Shown here: positions 36,905 to 44,598 of the stretch, one piece after another
How positions within the stretch are numbered: position 1 is the stretch's first letter
How the letters are laid out: every line of letters starts with the position of its first letter
Source: an uncultured Clostridium sp.
GTDB lineage: Bacteria; Bacillota; Clostridia; TANB77; CAG-508
DNA: 45,747 bases
NCBI GenBank assembly: GCA_900553365.1
Contig: USDL01000011.1
Location: 1-45,747 of the forward strand
Direction of reading: 5' to 3'
Program-made: the position numbers and the translations under genes
Notes under the pieces: model-generated
What the model was told of the DNA's origin: nothing
The model's input: only the letters and a program-made list of their open reading frames with translations
Databases searched by the model: none

Positions 36905-38035
36905 TTATTTTGAAATTATGTATTTAACTATTCCTGTATATACATCCTCATTAATATTTTTATTTGTAACAATATTTGTATCTATACCAATCTCTTTTAA
37001 ACGTGGTGCTAATTCTATAACAAATCTTTGTATATTTATGTCATCTTCATCTGGTAAAATTATGTTTATTCCTTTTATCTCATTTTTCATTGCAATACTA
37101 GAAATATTTTTTATTAATTTTGTTCTACTTGTATAGTTTTCAATATTCATGTCTTCTAACTCTAAATTAGAAAATACTTTTGTATCTTTATTGTCATTTG
37201 TAAAATCTACATTTTTTAAAAGGATTCCCTCTTGAGTTATCTTTAATAAGTCTTTTATTACAATACTTTCTCCCTCTATATTTAGAAGCGTATTATCATC
37301 TATACTTGTATTTATCTTTCTAGTTTCAGTTTCCTGTTTCATATCTTGCCTTAATATGTATTCATTTGTTAAAACATTTGCTTTTACATATCCAATTATT
37401 CCTGTTTCTGTTCTAATTAATCTCCAACCTTTACTTGTTGTATAGAAAGCACTAACTGTATCACCCACATTTAGTTCTCCTACCTTTTTTGACAATCCTC
37501 TTGGTTTAAATTTAATTTTTGTTTTAGATTCAGCTTCTGCTTTTATCATTCCATCATTTAATTTATCAATTACTAAAATATGCTTATCTTCTAAATATTT
37601 TGTTTCTATGTTATACACAATTTCCATTTCCTTTATTGGTATATACATAGTATTATCATAATATATAATTGTACTCAAAGTATCACTAGTTGCCCCATTT
37701 ATATTAACTTTATTTTCACCAATTTTCATTGCTGCAACAGATACTTCTGATGTAGCAATTATCATATTTTCCGTTTCATCATAATAAATTGTTTTATCTA
37801 ATAACTCTTGAATATCTTCCTTAGAAATATAAAGAGCTCCCTCTTCATCCCTATATATTGGTTTCTTCAATTTTTCCGTAACATTTGAATCTCCAATAAC
37901 TAAATTAATTACATTACTATACTTATCTCGCTTATAACCTGGTGCAATATTTATTATAAAAGCTACAATAATTAATGCCACTATTCCAATTAATATATTT
38001 CTTATAAATTTTATTTTTTGTATTTTAAGTTTCAT
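36905..38035 (-). CDS. Membrane-anchored protein with stalk and SH3-like domains
   Basis: A 376-residue protein with an N-terminal anchor (FIRNILIGIVALIIVAFIINIA). A domain like the copper-amine-oxidase N-terminal ('stalk') fold spans about residues 50-155 (YISKEDIQELLDKTIYYDE, TMYIPIKEMEIVYNIE). A bacterial SH3-like domain follows at about 175-225 (VGELNVGDTVSAFYTTSKGW), then a C-terminal part that may be a shortened GH18-like barrel (GINIILPDEDDINIQRFVIE). This architecture is seen in clostridial spore- or wall-associated glycosidases, but the catalytic DxxDxDxE motif of GH18 is missing, so activity is unlikely. It is cotranscribed with mltG, which supports a cell-wall role. Confidence 0.75.
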   Translation of the reverse strand: MKLKIQKIKFIRNILIGIVALIIVAFIINIAPGYKRDKYSNVINLVIGDSNVTEKLKKPIYRDEEGALYISKEDIQELLDKTIYYDETENMIIATSEVSVAAMKIGENKVNINGATSDTLSTIIYYDNTMYIPIKEMEIVYNIETKYLEDKHILVIDKLNDGMIKAEAESKTKIKFKPRGLSKKVGELNVGDTVSAFYTTSKGWRLIRTETGIIGYVKANVLTNEYILRQDMKQETETRKINTSIDDNTLLNIEGESIVIKDLLKITQEGILLKNVDFTNDNKDTKVFSNLELEDMNIENYTSRTKLIKNISSIAMKNEIKGINIILPDEDDINIQRFVIELAPRLKEIGIDTNIVTNKNINEDVYTGIVKYIISK

Positions 38036-38148
38036 ACAATTATTCCTTTCCTTTTTCTTTCAATAGTATATCAAAAAATTGAAAAGAATAATATACTTTT
38101 ATGGAAAATTTTTAATTTTTTTGGGAGTGTTTTTGTTTTGTTATTTGA

Positions 38149-38505
38149 TTATGTAATACTGTTGGAATTTAAAAATAAATTTAGAAAATCAAAAAGTTCT
38201 TTTTTATGAACTTCAAAAAATAAATAGGAATTTTGCTTTCCACATATTATGTAACTAATGAAAATTTTTTTGTGTTTTTCCGAGACAAAATAAATTATTC
38301 TATAATTTCCACAAATTCGTTCCCTATAATGCTTATTTTTAAGTTCTGGTACATATCTACCAATATATGGGTTTTCTTTAATTAAATCAATAGTATCATA
38401 TATATCTTTTACGATTCTATTTGAATATTTTTTAGAGACTTTTAGTGTAAAGTTAATGATATGTTTAATATTATCGTAAGCTTTGTTAGAAATTAAGATG
38501 TTCAT
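38149..38505 (-). CDS. RelE/ParE-family toxin
   Basis: A 118-residue toxin of the RelE/ParE fold. Visible features are the N-terminal helices (SNKAYDNIKHIINFTL), YDTIDLIKENPYIGRYVPEL and the core strands with RERICGNYRIIYFVSE. The family either cleaves mRNA on the ribosome (RelE) or blocks DNA gyrase (ParE); the P-x-x-G-R-x-V-P-E pattern favours ParE. It is about 20 residues longer than usual at the C-terminus. It overlaps the upstream antitoxin gene by 20 bases, the classic translational coupling. Confidence 0.88.
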   Translation of the reverse strand: MNILISNKAYDNIKHIINFTLKVSKKYSNRIVKDIYDTIDLIKENPYIGRYVPELKNKHYRERICGNYRIIYFVSEKHKKIFISYIICGKQNSYLFFEVHKKELFDFLNLFLNSNSIT

Positions 38506-38674
38506 ATTCCTGCATCAACCTCTCCTTTGCTTCTTCTATAGTCATCACTTTACCATTTTTTATGTTTTCTTCACTCTCTTCCAGTGATATAAAAAAGATT
38601 AAATTATATATATAATCATATAAAGTATTTTCTTGTGTATTTACTTGACTTAAAGTTTCTTTTATAAAATCCAT
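38486..38674 (-). CDS. Antitoxin of the RelE/ParE pair
   Basis: A 62-residue acidic protein located directly upstream of the toxin and overlapping it. The C-terminal half (VMTIEEAKERLMQEYEHL) looks like the helix that wraps the toxin; a clear DNA-binding motif is not obvious. The assignment rests mainly on position, size and charge. The ATG lies behind AAGGAGG. Confidence 0.75.
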   Translation of the reverse strand: MDFIKETLSQVNTQENTLYDYIYNLIFFISLEESEENIKNGKVMTIEEAKERLMQEYEHLNF

Positions 38675-38689
38675 TAAAATGCCCTCCTT

Positions 38690-38902
38690 CTAAATTCGAT
38701 CTTTATCTTTAAACATTTCTTTTAATGTTTCGTAACTAAAATGTTTATCGGTTCCAGGAATAATAGTAGTTTCATCTTCTCCATATCTTTTTAAGTATTC
38801 CAACATAAGCTTAAAAACCATTTCTGTTGGATTTAAACCATCGAAATAATCATTTGGAACTGAATTAACAATATCAATCATTCTTTGTTTAACATCTGCC
38901 AT
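38690..38902 (-). CDS. Small protein upstream of the toxin-antitoxin pair
   Basis: A 70-residue acidic protein of unknown family, helical, with SVPNDYFDGLNPTEMVFKLM in the middle. It starts behind AAAGGAG and ends 15 bases before the antitoxin, so it is probably in the same transcript. It may be a third component or a separate regulator of the module; nothing in the sequence decides this. Confidence 0.6.
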   Translation of the reverse strand: MADVKQRMIDIVNSVPNDYFDGLNPTEMVFKLMLEYLKRYGEDETTIIPGTDKHFSYETLKEMFKDKDRI

Positions 38903-39064
38903 ATTACTTTAACTCCTTTCGCAAATATTCGATAGCAGTATAAATAATATACCATACAATTTGCCAAAATGCAACAAAAATCATTCTTCAAATTTCTACA
39001 TTTTTCGACACAGTTGCTTTCTTTGTTTAGTGATAGTTTTAATCTAATAAATTACACATAAAAA

Positions 39065-39084
39065 AAAACACCCGAAGGTGTTTT
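39065..39084 (-). terminator. spoVG terminator
   Basis: On the minus strand AAAACACC-TTCG-GGTGTTTT, a UUCG-capped stem (39065-39084) followed by a run of T. Very strong Rho-independent terminator. Confidence 0.9.
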
Positions 39085-39094
39085 TTATTTATTA

Positions 39095-39364
39095 TTATTC
39101 AGCTGTTTCAGCATCAGGAGAGTTATATGCTTCTAATATAGCATTTTGAATTTTCTCCCTTGTTTCAGCATTGATTGGATGAGCTATATCCTTGAATTCT
39201 CCGTTTGGAGTTTTTCTGCTAGGCATAGCTATAAATAATCCATTTTGACTTTCGATAACTTTGATATCGTGAATTACGAATTCATTATCGAATGTTACAG
39301 AAGCAACAGCTTTCATTCTGTTTTCTGAATTTACTTTTCTTAAACGTACGTCTGTTATTTGCAT
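39095..39364 (-). CDS. spoVG: Septation/RNA-binding regulator SpoVG
   Basis: An 89-residue SpoVG protein with the family run MQITDVRLRKV, SVTFDNEFVIHDIKVIES and GLFIAMPSRKTPNGEFKD (quoted separately), then HPINAETREKI. SpoVG is a small nucleic-acid-binding regulator of sporulation, division and exoproducts. The length is typical. The ATG follows GGAAGGCGG. It lies 111 bases after spoIIIAH on the same strand and ends at a UUCG terminator. Confidence 0.96.
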   Translation of the reverse strand: MQITDVRLRKVNSENRMKAVASVTFDNEFVIHDIKVIESQNGLFIAMPSRKTPNGEFKDIAHPINAETREKIQNAILEAYNSPDAETAE

Positions 39365-39475
39365 GTATGTGCACCGCCTTCCAAAGTTTTATTGTACATT
39401 ATTTTCATGATGTACTACTATATTATTCGCCCTTTTTTATTTTTTTCCTTCAACATTTTACATATTTTTCTAACT

Positions 39476-40102
39476 TTATTTAGTACTTATGTTTATTTGC
39501 TCTGCTGACACCTCAAGTTCTCTTGATACTATGTTTTGTATTTGTGCAATTTGTTCTGGTTCTAGCTTCTCTGCTTTTATTATAACACTTACACTATTTG
39601 AATTTGAAAATATAACTATATCTTCAAATCCCTTTGCTTTTACTAAATTTTCTGCAATCATTACTGCATTTCTATTTTCATTTATTCTTGATATTTCTTC
39701 TATTGCCTTATTTTTTTGTTCTGATGTAGAATTTGTGTTGTTATATATTTCTTGATATGTTTCTAACATTTGTGAATATATATTTTCTCTTTCTAACTTT
39801 GAAGTTGCAAAATATGTATCTCCCGTACTTGTTTCTACTGTTGTATTTTTCTCTTTTTGTTCATTACTTACTTCGTTTGTTTCTTTTAATTCATTATTTT
39901 GATAATCTTCTTTTCCGTTTTCTACAATCTCTTCACTCTCAATTTTATTGCTGCTTACTAATGTTGCATCTCCAAGCTCTGCTATTGTTCCTGTGTTTGG
40001 GCTTTTGGTATTTGTACTTGTGAAATTCAAATATCCTGCTGTTACAAGCATTAATGAAATTACCAAAATAATTAATTGATTTCTTTTTAAAATTTTCATC
40101 AT
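39476..40102 (-). CDS. spoIIIAH: Stage III sporulation protein AH
   Basis: A 208-residue single-pass protein: N-terminal anchor (LIILVISLMLVTAGYLNF), a long Glu/Asn-rich linker and a C-terminal ring-building (RBM, YscJ/FliF-like) domain with NAVMIAENLVKAKGFEDIVIF and SVIIKAEKLEPEQIAQIQ. In spore formers it sits in the outer forespore membrane and binds forespore SpoIIQ, linking the two compartments. It is the last gene of the spoIIIA operon. Two consecutive ATG codons follow GGAAGGAAT; either may start. Confidence 0.93.
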   Translation of the reverse strand: MMKILKRNQLIILVISLMLVTAGYLNFTSTNTKSPNTGTIAELGDATLVSSNKIESEEIVENGKEDYQNNELKETNEVSNEQKEKNTTVETSTGDTYFATSKLERENIYSQMLETYQEIYNNTNSTSEQKNKAIEEISRINENRNAVMIAENLVKAKGFEDIVIFSNSNSVSVIIKAEKLEPEQIAQIQNIVSRELEVSAEQINISTK

Positions 40103-40117
40103 TCTATTCCTTCCTTT

Positions 40118-40140
40118 GGAATTGGTGCGGCGACCATTCC
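40118..40140. other. GC-rich hairpin between spoIIIAG and spoIIIAH
   Basis: GGAATTGGT (40118-40126), loop GCGGCG, ACCATTCC (40133-40140), one bulge, 16-38 bases before the spoIIIAH start. It has no T tract, so it may affect RNA stability or spoIIIAH translation. Confidence 0.45.
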
Positions 40141-40162
40141 TTTTAAATTTTTAATTCCGCTG

Positions 40163-40769
40163 TTATTTAGACATTTTAAACACTTGTATCTTATGTGAGG
40201 TTAAGCCTGTAACTGCTGCTACTGCTTGTATTATATTTGCTTTTACCTCTATATTTTCTCCACCTTCTGCAATAATAATTGCTCCTTCTATTTTTGGCAT
40301 TACTACCTTTTCTGTTATTGGATTATTATTTGAATCTACTACTATTTCTTTATCCTCATCTATTGATTCTATTAATCTTGTTCCACCGATTTGTATCATT
40401 TTCTTCTGTTTTACTACTGTTCTTTTTCTCGTTACGCATTGCTACAACTGAACTTGTTTCCGAATATGTAATTAGTACTTGTACTTTCCCCACACCTGAT
40501 ATTTGTGATAAAATGTTTTCTAATTTTTTCTCTAGATTATATTCACTATCTTGAGAATTATTACTTTCATTTTTATTATATGCTAATACTTTATAACTAT
40601 CATCTATAGGACTTTGTTTTTCATTGTTATTTTCTTTACCCCATATTATGTTTATAGCTATTACTGTTATTATTAATAGAACTAAAAAAACAATTAAATT
40701 TTCTAAAGTTTTTTTGTTATCTCCACTTGTTTTCTTTTTTACTAAACTTTTAATTTTTTCTTTAATCAT
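40163..40769 (-). CDS. spoIIIAG: Stage III sporulation protein AG, one +1 shift at CGG
   Basis: Standard reading gives two fragments. Skipping one base at the only in-frame CGG (40386-40388) yields a 201-residue SpoIIIAG: an N-terminal anchor (TLENLIVFLVLLIITVIAI), a linker and the ring-building domain. That domain contains LEKKLENILSQISGVGKVQV, then the restored ENDTNGGTRLIESI and KIEGAIIIAEGGENIEV. SpoIIIAG forms a large ring in the mother-cell membrane as part of the feeding-tube or secretion channel to the forespore. The start at 40769 follows GAGAGG, which overlaps an in-frame TTG at 40787 that I reject. Confidence 0.9.
40386..40388 (-). other. CGG +1 site of spoIIIAG
   Basis: AAT-(C)GGT-GGA: skipping the C restores DTN-G-GTRLIESI. 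Confidence 0.8.
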
Positions 40770-40789
40770 TATTTTTACCTCTCTCAAAC

Positions 40790-41338
40790 TTATTCATTAA
40801 TAGAAATACTTTCTATTCCGTAATCATTCTCTAGGAATTTTTTTAGCTCTTGTATTTCTTCAATAGGAATATCATCATTTTTTTCTATTGGCTTGCTAAT
40901 GTTTATTTCTACTGGTTCTATATTGCTTGTTTTTGTTTTTTGTTTTGATATTTTCAAATCTATTTTGTTAATTTTTCCATAATTTTCTTCTTGATTTTCA
41001 ATTTCTATGTTTATGTTTTGTACTGTATAACCCTTTGCTTCTATGTTTTTTATTATGTCTTGTTTTATTGTATTTATGTAAGTTGATTCTATATATACAT
41101 TTGTATCTATAGTATTTATCGCCTTTGTATTTGCTTCTGGTAATTTATATGATAGGCTAATTTCTTTTCCTGTGATTTTTGTTATAATTGGAGAAATAAT
41201 TATAAATACAATATATGCTCCAATTACAGTTTTTACATACTTTTTAATTTTTCCTTCTGGTAATATCATTTCTATAATTGTGCTTATTATTACTGCTACA
41301 ACAATTCCTTTAACATAAGAATTAATAAAGCTTATCAC
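40790..41338 (-). CDS. spoIIIAF: Stage III sporulation protein AF
   Basis: A 182-residue protein with two N-terminal membrane helices (YVKGIVVAVIISTIIEMILP and TVIGAYIVFIIISPII) and a small alpha-beta domain ending LKKFLENDYGIESISINE. Position between spoIIIAE and spoIIIAG and the two-helix topology match SpoIIIAF. It belongs to the mother-cell SpoIIIA complex. No in-frame CGG. Confidence 0.9.
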   Translation of the reverse strand: MISFINSYVKGIVVAVIISTIIEMILPEGKIKKYVKTVIGAYIVFIIISPIITKITGKEISLSYKLPEANTKAINTIDTNVYIESTYINTIKQDIIKNIEAKGYTVQNINIEIENQEENYGKINKIDLKISKQKTKTSNIEPVEINISKPIEKNDDIPIEEIQELKKFLENDYGIESISINE

Positions 41339-41351
41339 TTTTACCCCTCCA

Positions 41352-42488
41352 TCATCTATACATTAGGCTTGCATTTGATATTTTAAGTGTTAAGGCTATT
41401 CCAACTATTAAAAGAACTGAAACAAAGAACATTATTCCTAATAGTATTTTAAACACTCCTGATACTTGGCCTATTACATTTACTATTTTTTTATCTGCTA
41501 AAGGCTCACTTACGGCTCCTAATAGGCTATACATTATGTTTAAAATTATTAGTTTTACTATTGGCAAAATGCATATTGCGATTACTATTACAATTCCCAC
41601 AAATCCTACCGAGTTTTTAATTAATGATGTTGCCCCTAATACAGTATCTACAGAGTCTCCTAGGGCTTTTCCAACTACTGGTATAAAGGTTGAAGCAGCT
41701 GATTTTATTCCTTTTATTGTTATTCCGTCTACACTGCTTGTTAAAGTTCCTTCTAAAGATAAAAGGCCTACAAAAATTGTTATGATAAAACCTAAAAACC
41801 ATGTAATACTTGATTTAAAGAATTTAGCTAAGTTTCCTATTTGTACTTTGTCTGATATATTTGATGCAATGCTTAGTATCATGCTTGCTGTTGTTATTGG
41901 GAGTATTACTAAGTTTATAATGTTTCCTATAAATATCACTGCAAAAATTAATATTGGTTGCAAAACAGCTCCTGAGGCAACTTGTCCTGTTGCAATAATT
42001 AAAGATATTAGGATTGGCACTAAGCAATTCATAAATCCCACTAAATTTGATATTGTATTTTTTATGCTTTCAATAATTACTGCAAAATTTGCCATTATCA
42101 TAGTAATAATTAGTATGTATTCAACAAAATAGGCTATTTGTGAAGTATTGTTATTGCCTAAATTTTCGCTTATACTCTTTAAAATGCTATGTATTACAAT
42201 AATGGCCAAAATGCTTCCTATAATTGTAATGCTTGATACAATTTCTTTTCCTAAAATTTTTAATACTGCTTTATACATTAAGCTATTATTTACTTTCCCT
42301 GTAAGGCTTTGGGTTATTAATTCTTTAATACTTATTTCTGGAAATGCATCCTTTGTATATTTTTCTCCTTCTTGAATAAATTGTCCTAAATTCAATGCCT
42401 CCATTTGTTCTTCTATTATCTGTTCTGTTGCCAAGCTAGTATTAGGAATTAAAATTAATAGTAATATTAAAATTATTATTTTTTTCAT
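41352..42488 (-). CDS. spoIIIAE: Stage III sporulation protein AE
   Basis: A 378-residue polytopic membrane protein with a signal-like start (IIILILLLILIPNTSLA) and about eight membrane helices. The conserved block TIKGIKSAASTFIPVVGKAL and GDSVDTVLGATSLIKNSVGF is the SpoIIIAE signature. It is the central membrane component of the SpoIIIA apparatus, probably the export channel core. The start ATG at 42488 follows GGTGGTGAGA; the in-frame ATG at 42500 overlaps that site. Confidence 0.94.
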   Translation of the reverse strand: MKKIIILILLLILIPNTSLATEQIIEEQMEALNLGQFIQEGEKYTKDAFPEISIKELITQSLTGKVNNSLMYKAVLKILGKEIVSSITIIGSILAIIVIHSILKSISENLGNNNTSQIAYFVEYILIITMIMANFAVIIESIKNTISNLVGFMNCLVPILISLIIATGQVASGAVLQPILIFAVIFIGNIINLVILPITTASMILSIASNISDKVQIGNLAKFFKSSITWFLGFIITIFVGLLSLEGTLTSSVDGITIKGIKSAASTFIPVVGKALGDSVDTVLGATSLIKNSVGFVGIVIVIAICILPIVKLIILNIMYSLLGAVSEPLADKKIVNVIGQVSGVFKILLGIMFFVSVLLIVGIALTLKISNASLMYR

Positions 42489-42517
42489 TCTCACCACCAT
42501 AGTAAATTTACAATATT

Positions 42518-42904
42518 TTATGGCATTATCTTTAAAATAAGCTCTAGTAGTGCTGAAATGATTGGAATTGACATACTAATTACAATAATTTTCCCTCCAA
42601 AATCAATTTTACTTGCAATAGCACTTTCTCCACTATCTTTGCAAATGCTTACAGCAAACTCTGTAAGTATTGCTATTCCTGTTATTTTTAGTAATATATT
42701 TAGATATTCCGCATTTATCCCAGTTTTTTTGCTAAGATTTGTTAAAAGATTTATTATTCCTGTTATTTTATCCATACTAAAAAATATTATAATTGCCCCA
42801 GCTAGAATGGATGCATACATTGCAAATTCAGGCTTGTACTGTTTTATAATAACTATAATTATTAATGCTATTAGACCAATACCAATAATTTTTATAATAT
42901 CCAT
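42518..42904 (-). CDS. spoIIIAD: Stage III sporulation protein AD
   Basis: A 128-residue protein with about four membrane helices and the SpoIIIAD block INAEYLNILLKITGIAILTE followed by FAVSICKDSGESAIASKIDF. It follows spoIIIAC by 15 bases. Like SpoIIIAC, it is a small hydrophobic part of the mother-cell complex. Confidence 0.94.
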   Translation of the reverse strand: MDIIKIIGIGLIALIIIVIIKQYKPEFAMYASILAGAIIIFFSMDKITGIINLLTNLSKKTGINAEYLNILLKITGIAILTEFAVSICKDSGESAIASKIDFGGKIIVISMSIPIISALLELILKIMP

Positions 42905-42919
42905 TTTTTCTCCTTTATT

Positions 42920-43114
42920 TTATAAATTAAATATTACCCTAACATTATTAAACAATGTACTTATTTCCTTAATTACAATCGAAAGAACTATTACAACACC
43001 CGCTAAAGTAGTCATCATTGCTTGGTCTTCACGTCCTGCTCTTACCAATACTTGATGTAATACTGCTACAAGTATTCCTATAGCAGCAATTTTAAATAAT
43101 AAATCTATTTCCAT
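42920..43114 (-). CDS. spoIIIAC: Stage III sporulation protein AC
   Basis: A 64-residue protein with two membrane helices and the strongly conserved VLHQVLVRAGREDQAMMTTL. The length matches the family (about 65-68). It lies between spoIIIAB and spoIIIAD with short gaps in the operon. Confidence 0.95.
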   Translation of the reverse strand: MEIDLLFKIAAIGILVAVLHQVLVRAGREDQAMMTTLAGVVIVLSIVIKEISTLFNNVRVIFNL

Positions 43115-43139
43115 ATTAAACGTTTCCTTTCTTATGTAT

Positions 43140-43649
43140 TCAAATTAAAATAATTATTATTCCTAGCCCTATTATCATTCCTAATTTTCTATACATTCCT
43201 TCACTTTTTTCTCTTTCTTTTTCTGCTTTTTTTATTTGCTCATCTAAAAAGCTTGATGTTATTTCTATTTGGCTTATTTGCCCATTTAAGTCTGTTTTTC
43301 CTAAAAGTTTACTCAAATCCTTTAGAATTTTTTTATCCTCTGAATTGATATTTAATATATCCGCATCCATTGCTTTGCTCCACGCATCACCTGCTGGGAA
43401 AAACTGCATATTATAACTTGCTATTCTAAATATGCTACTTATGTTTTGGCTTACACTCCCAGATATTTGCGCAAATATATCTGGTATTGGTTCAAATGTA
43501 AAACTAATTTTTGTTTTAAACATATTTAATGCATTTTTGAATTCCTTTAATTCTTCAACCCTCCATGTATATTTCTGTGATTTTATTAGTCCAATAGCCG
43601 AACATACTAAAAATATACCAGTATAAATTAATAATTTCATTCCTAACAT
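43140..43649 (-). CDS. spoIIIAB: Stage III sporulation protein AB
   Basis: A 169-residue protein with one membrane helix at each end and a helical GspF-like middle. Motifs: RVEELKEFKNALNMFKTKIS near the N-terminus and DLSKLLGKTDLNGQISQIE; the C-terminal helix is MIIGLGIIIILI. Like GspF, it probably joins the SpoIIIAA ATPase to the membrane complex. Its ATG (43647-43649) follows GGAGG inside spoIIIAA and overlaps the spoIIIAA stop by 7 bases. Confidence 0.93.
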   Translation of the reverse strand: MLGMKLLIYTGIFLVCSAIGLIKSQKYTWRVEELKEFKNALNMFKTKISFTFEPIPDIFAQISGSVSQNISSIFRIASYNMQFFPAGDAWSKAMDADILNINSEDKKILKDLSKLLGKTDLNGQISQIEITSSFLDEQIKKAEKEREKSEGMYRKLGMIIGLGIIIILI

Positions 43650-44548
43650 GTTGTTTCCTCCACTTCTATTGTTCTACCTTGTTCATTTGCTTGTAAGAAA
43701 ATTATTTTTTCGATTATGCCTTCACAAATAAGTTCTTTTAATACTGGGTTTCTTAGTGCTTCTTCTTTTGTTTGACCATGTGCTGTAAATATTCCCTTCA
43801 CTCCGTGAACAAACAGCCTCTTTTATTGCTACAACATCCTCATAAGTTCCAATTTCATCTGCTGCAACTATTTGTGGTGCCATCGACCTTATTAGCATTT
43901 TTATTCCAACTGGTTTTGGTATGTTTTCTAAGACATCTGTTCTTAAGCCTATATCATTTTGAGGAATTCCCTTATATAAAGCTGCAATTTCACCGACGTT
44001 CATCTACTAAACCTACATTTAAACCTTCAAACTGTATTTCTTCTATTCCTGTGCTTATGCTCCTTATTAGGTCTCTTAAAAGAGTAGTTTTGCCGAACTC
44101 CTGGTGGGGAAATTATTAGTGTGTTATAAATTGTATTTTCTCTTAATCTTAATATGTATTGCAAAACCTTATTTCCTGCCCCTATAATTTGTTTTGCTAT
44201 TCTAAAATTTATGCTAGATATGTAATTTATATTTATTACTTTTCCATTTTCTATTGCACAGTTTCCTGTTATTCCAACTCTGTGTCCTCCTTTTACTGTT
44301 ATAAAGCCTTGTTTTATTTCATTTTGGTATGAGTATATTGAATTATTACACATTATTTGTAATGTTTCTAAAATATCTTGATATGTTACTTTGTTATACA
44401 AAACTATACTATTTTGAGAGAATTTAAGAGCTATAGTTCCATTACTTCTCAAACGTATTTCTTCTAAATATTGAATTGGCTTGTCTTTCAATTCTTCTTT
44501 TAGTATATGGGAAATATTCCTAGAAAAAAAGTTTAAAACCTCTAGCAT
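43643..44548 (-). CDS. spoIIIAA: Stage III sporulation ATPase SpoIIIAA, three +1 shifts at CGG
   Basis: Standard reading breaks this gene into several pieces. Skipping one base at each of three in-frame CGG codons (44093-44095, 43993-43995, 43803-43805) gives 300 residues, close to the roughly 307 of Bacillus. The N-terminal domain has EIRLRSNGTIAL and GFITVKGGHRVGITG. The restored ATPase core is SPPGVGKTTLLRDLIRS (Walker A), NVGLVDERGEIAALYKG, GIKMLIRSMAPQIVAADEIG (Walker B) and AVCSGVKGIFTAHGQT with the sensor-like histidine. It is a GspE/VirB11-like motor that drives the SpoIIIA channel in the mother cell. The ATG follows GAAGGAG. A SigE-type promoter is expected, but I see only a weak CATATACT -10 candidate. 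Confidence 0.93.
43803..43805 (-). other. CGG +1 site 3 of spoIIIAA
   Basis: TCA-(C)GGA-GTG: skipping the C restores AVCS-G-VKGIFTAHG. Confidence 0.82.
43993..43995 (-). other. CGG +1 site 2 of spoIIIAA
   Basis: CGT-(C)GGT-GAA: skipping the C restores LVDER-G-EIAALY. Confidence 0.82.
44093..44095 (-). other. CGG +1 site 1 of spoIIIAA
   Basis: GTT-(C)GGC-AAA: skipping the C restores the Walker A motif PPGV-G-KTTLL. Confidence 0.85.
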
Positions 44549-44598
44549 TTTTACTCCTTCATACTTAAGAGTATATGCTAAAGGTTTTGTTTTTAGAA

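Noticed and set aside
36905..38035. Active GH18 spore-lytic glycosidase
   Set aside because: The C-terminal part is too short for a full barrel and the catalytic DxxDxDxE motif is missing.
5709..44095. Classical programmed frameshifting at slippery sequences
   Set aside because: The sites share nothing beyond in-frame CGG; preceding codons differ widely, and no common stimulatory structure or Shine-Dalgarno-like element is visible near them.
5709..44095. Systematic C-insertion error in the assembly
   Set aside because: Not fully excluded, but disfavoured because all events fall in one codon phase and GG in other phases is untouched. Kept as the main alternative that read data must settle.
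5709..44095. Simple reassignment of CGG to another amino acid
   Set aside because: A three-base reading of CGG with any amino acid leaves the downstream frame wrong; one base has to be skipped.
5309..44548. The eight broken genes as pseudogenes
   Set aside because: Every break has the same form, there are no other stops or indels, several breaks in one gene each restore the next conserved motif, and the genes include core functions whose operon partners are intact.
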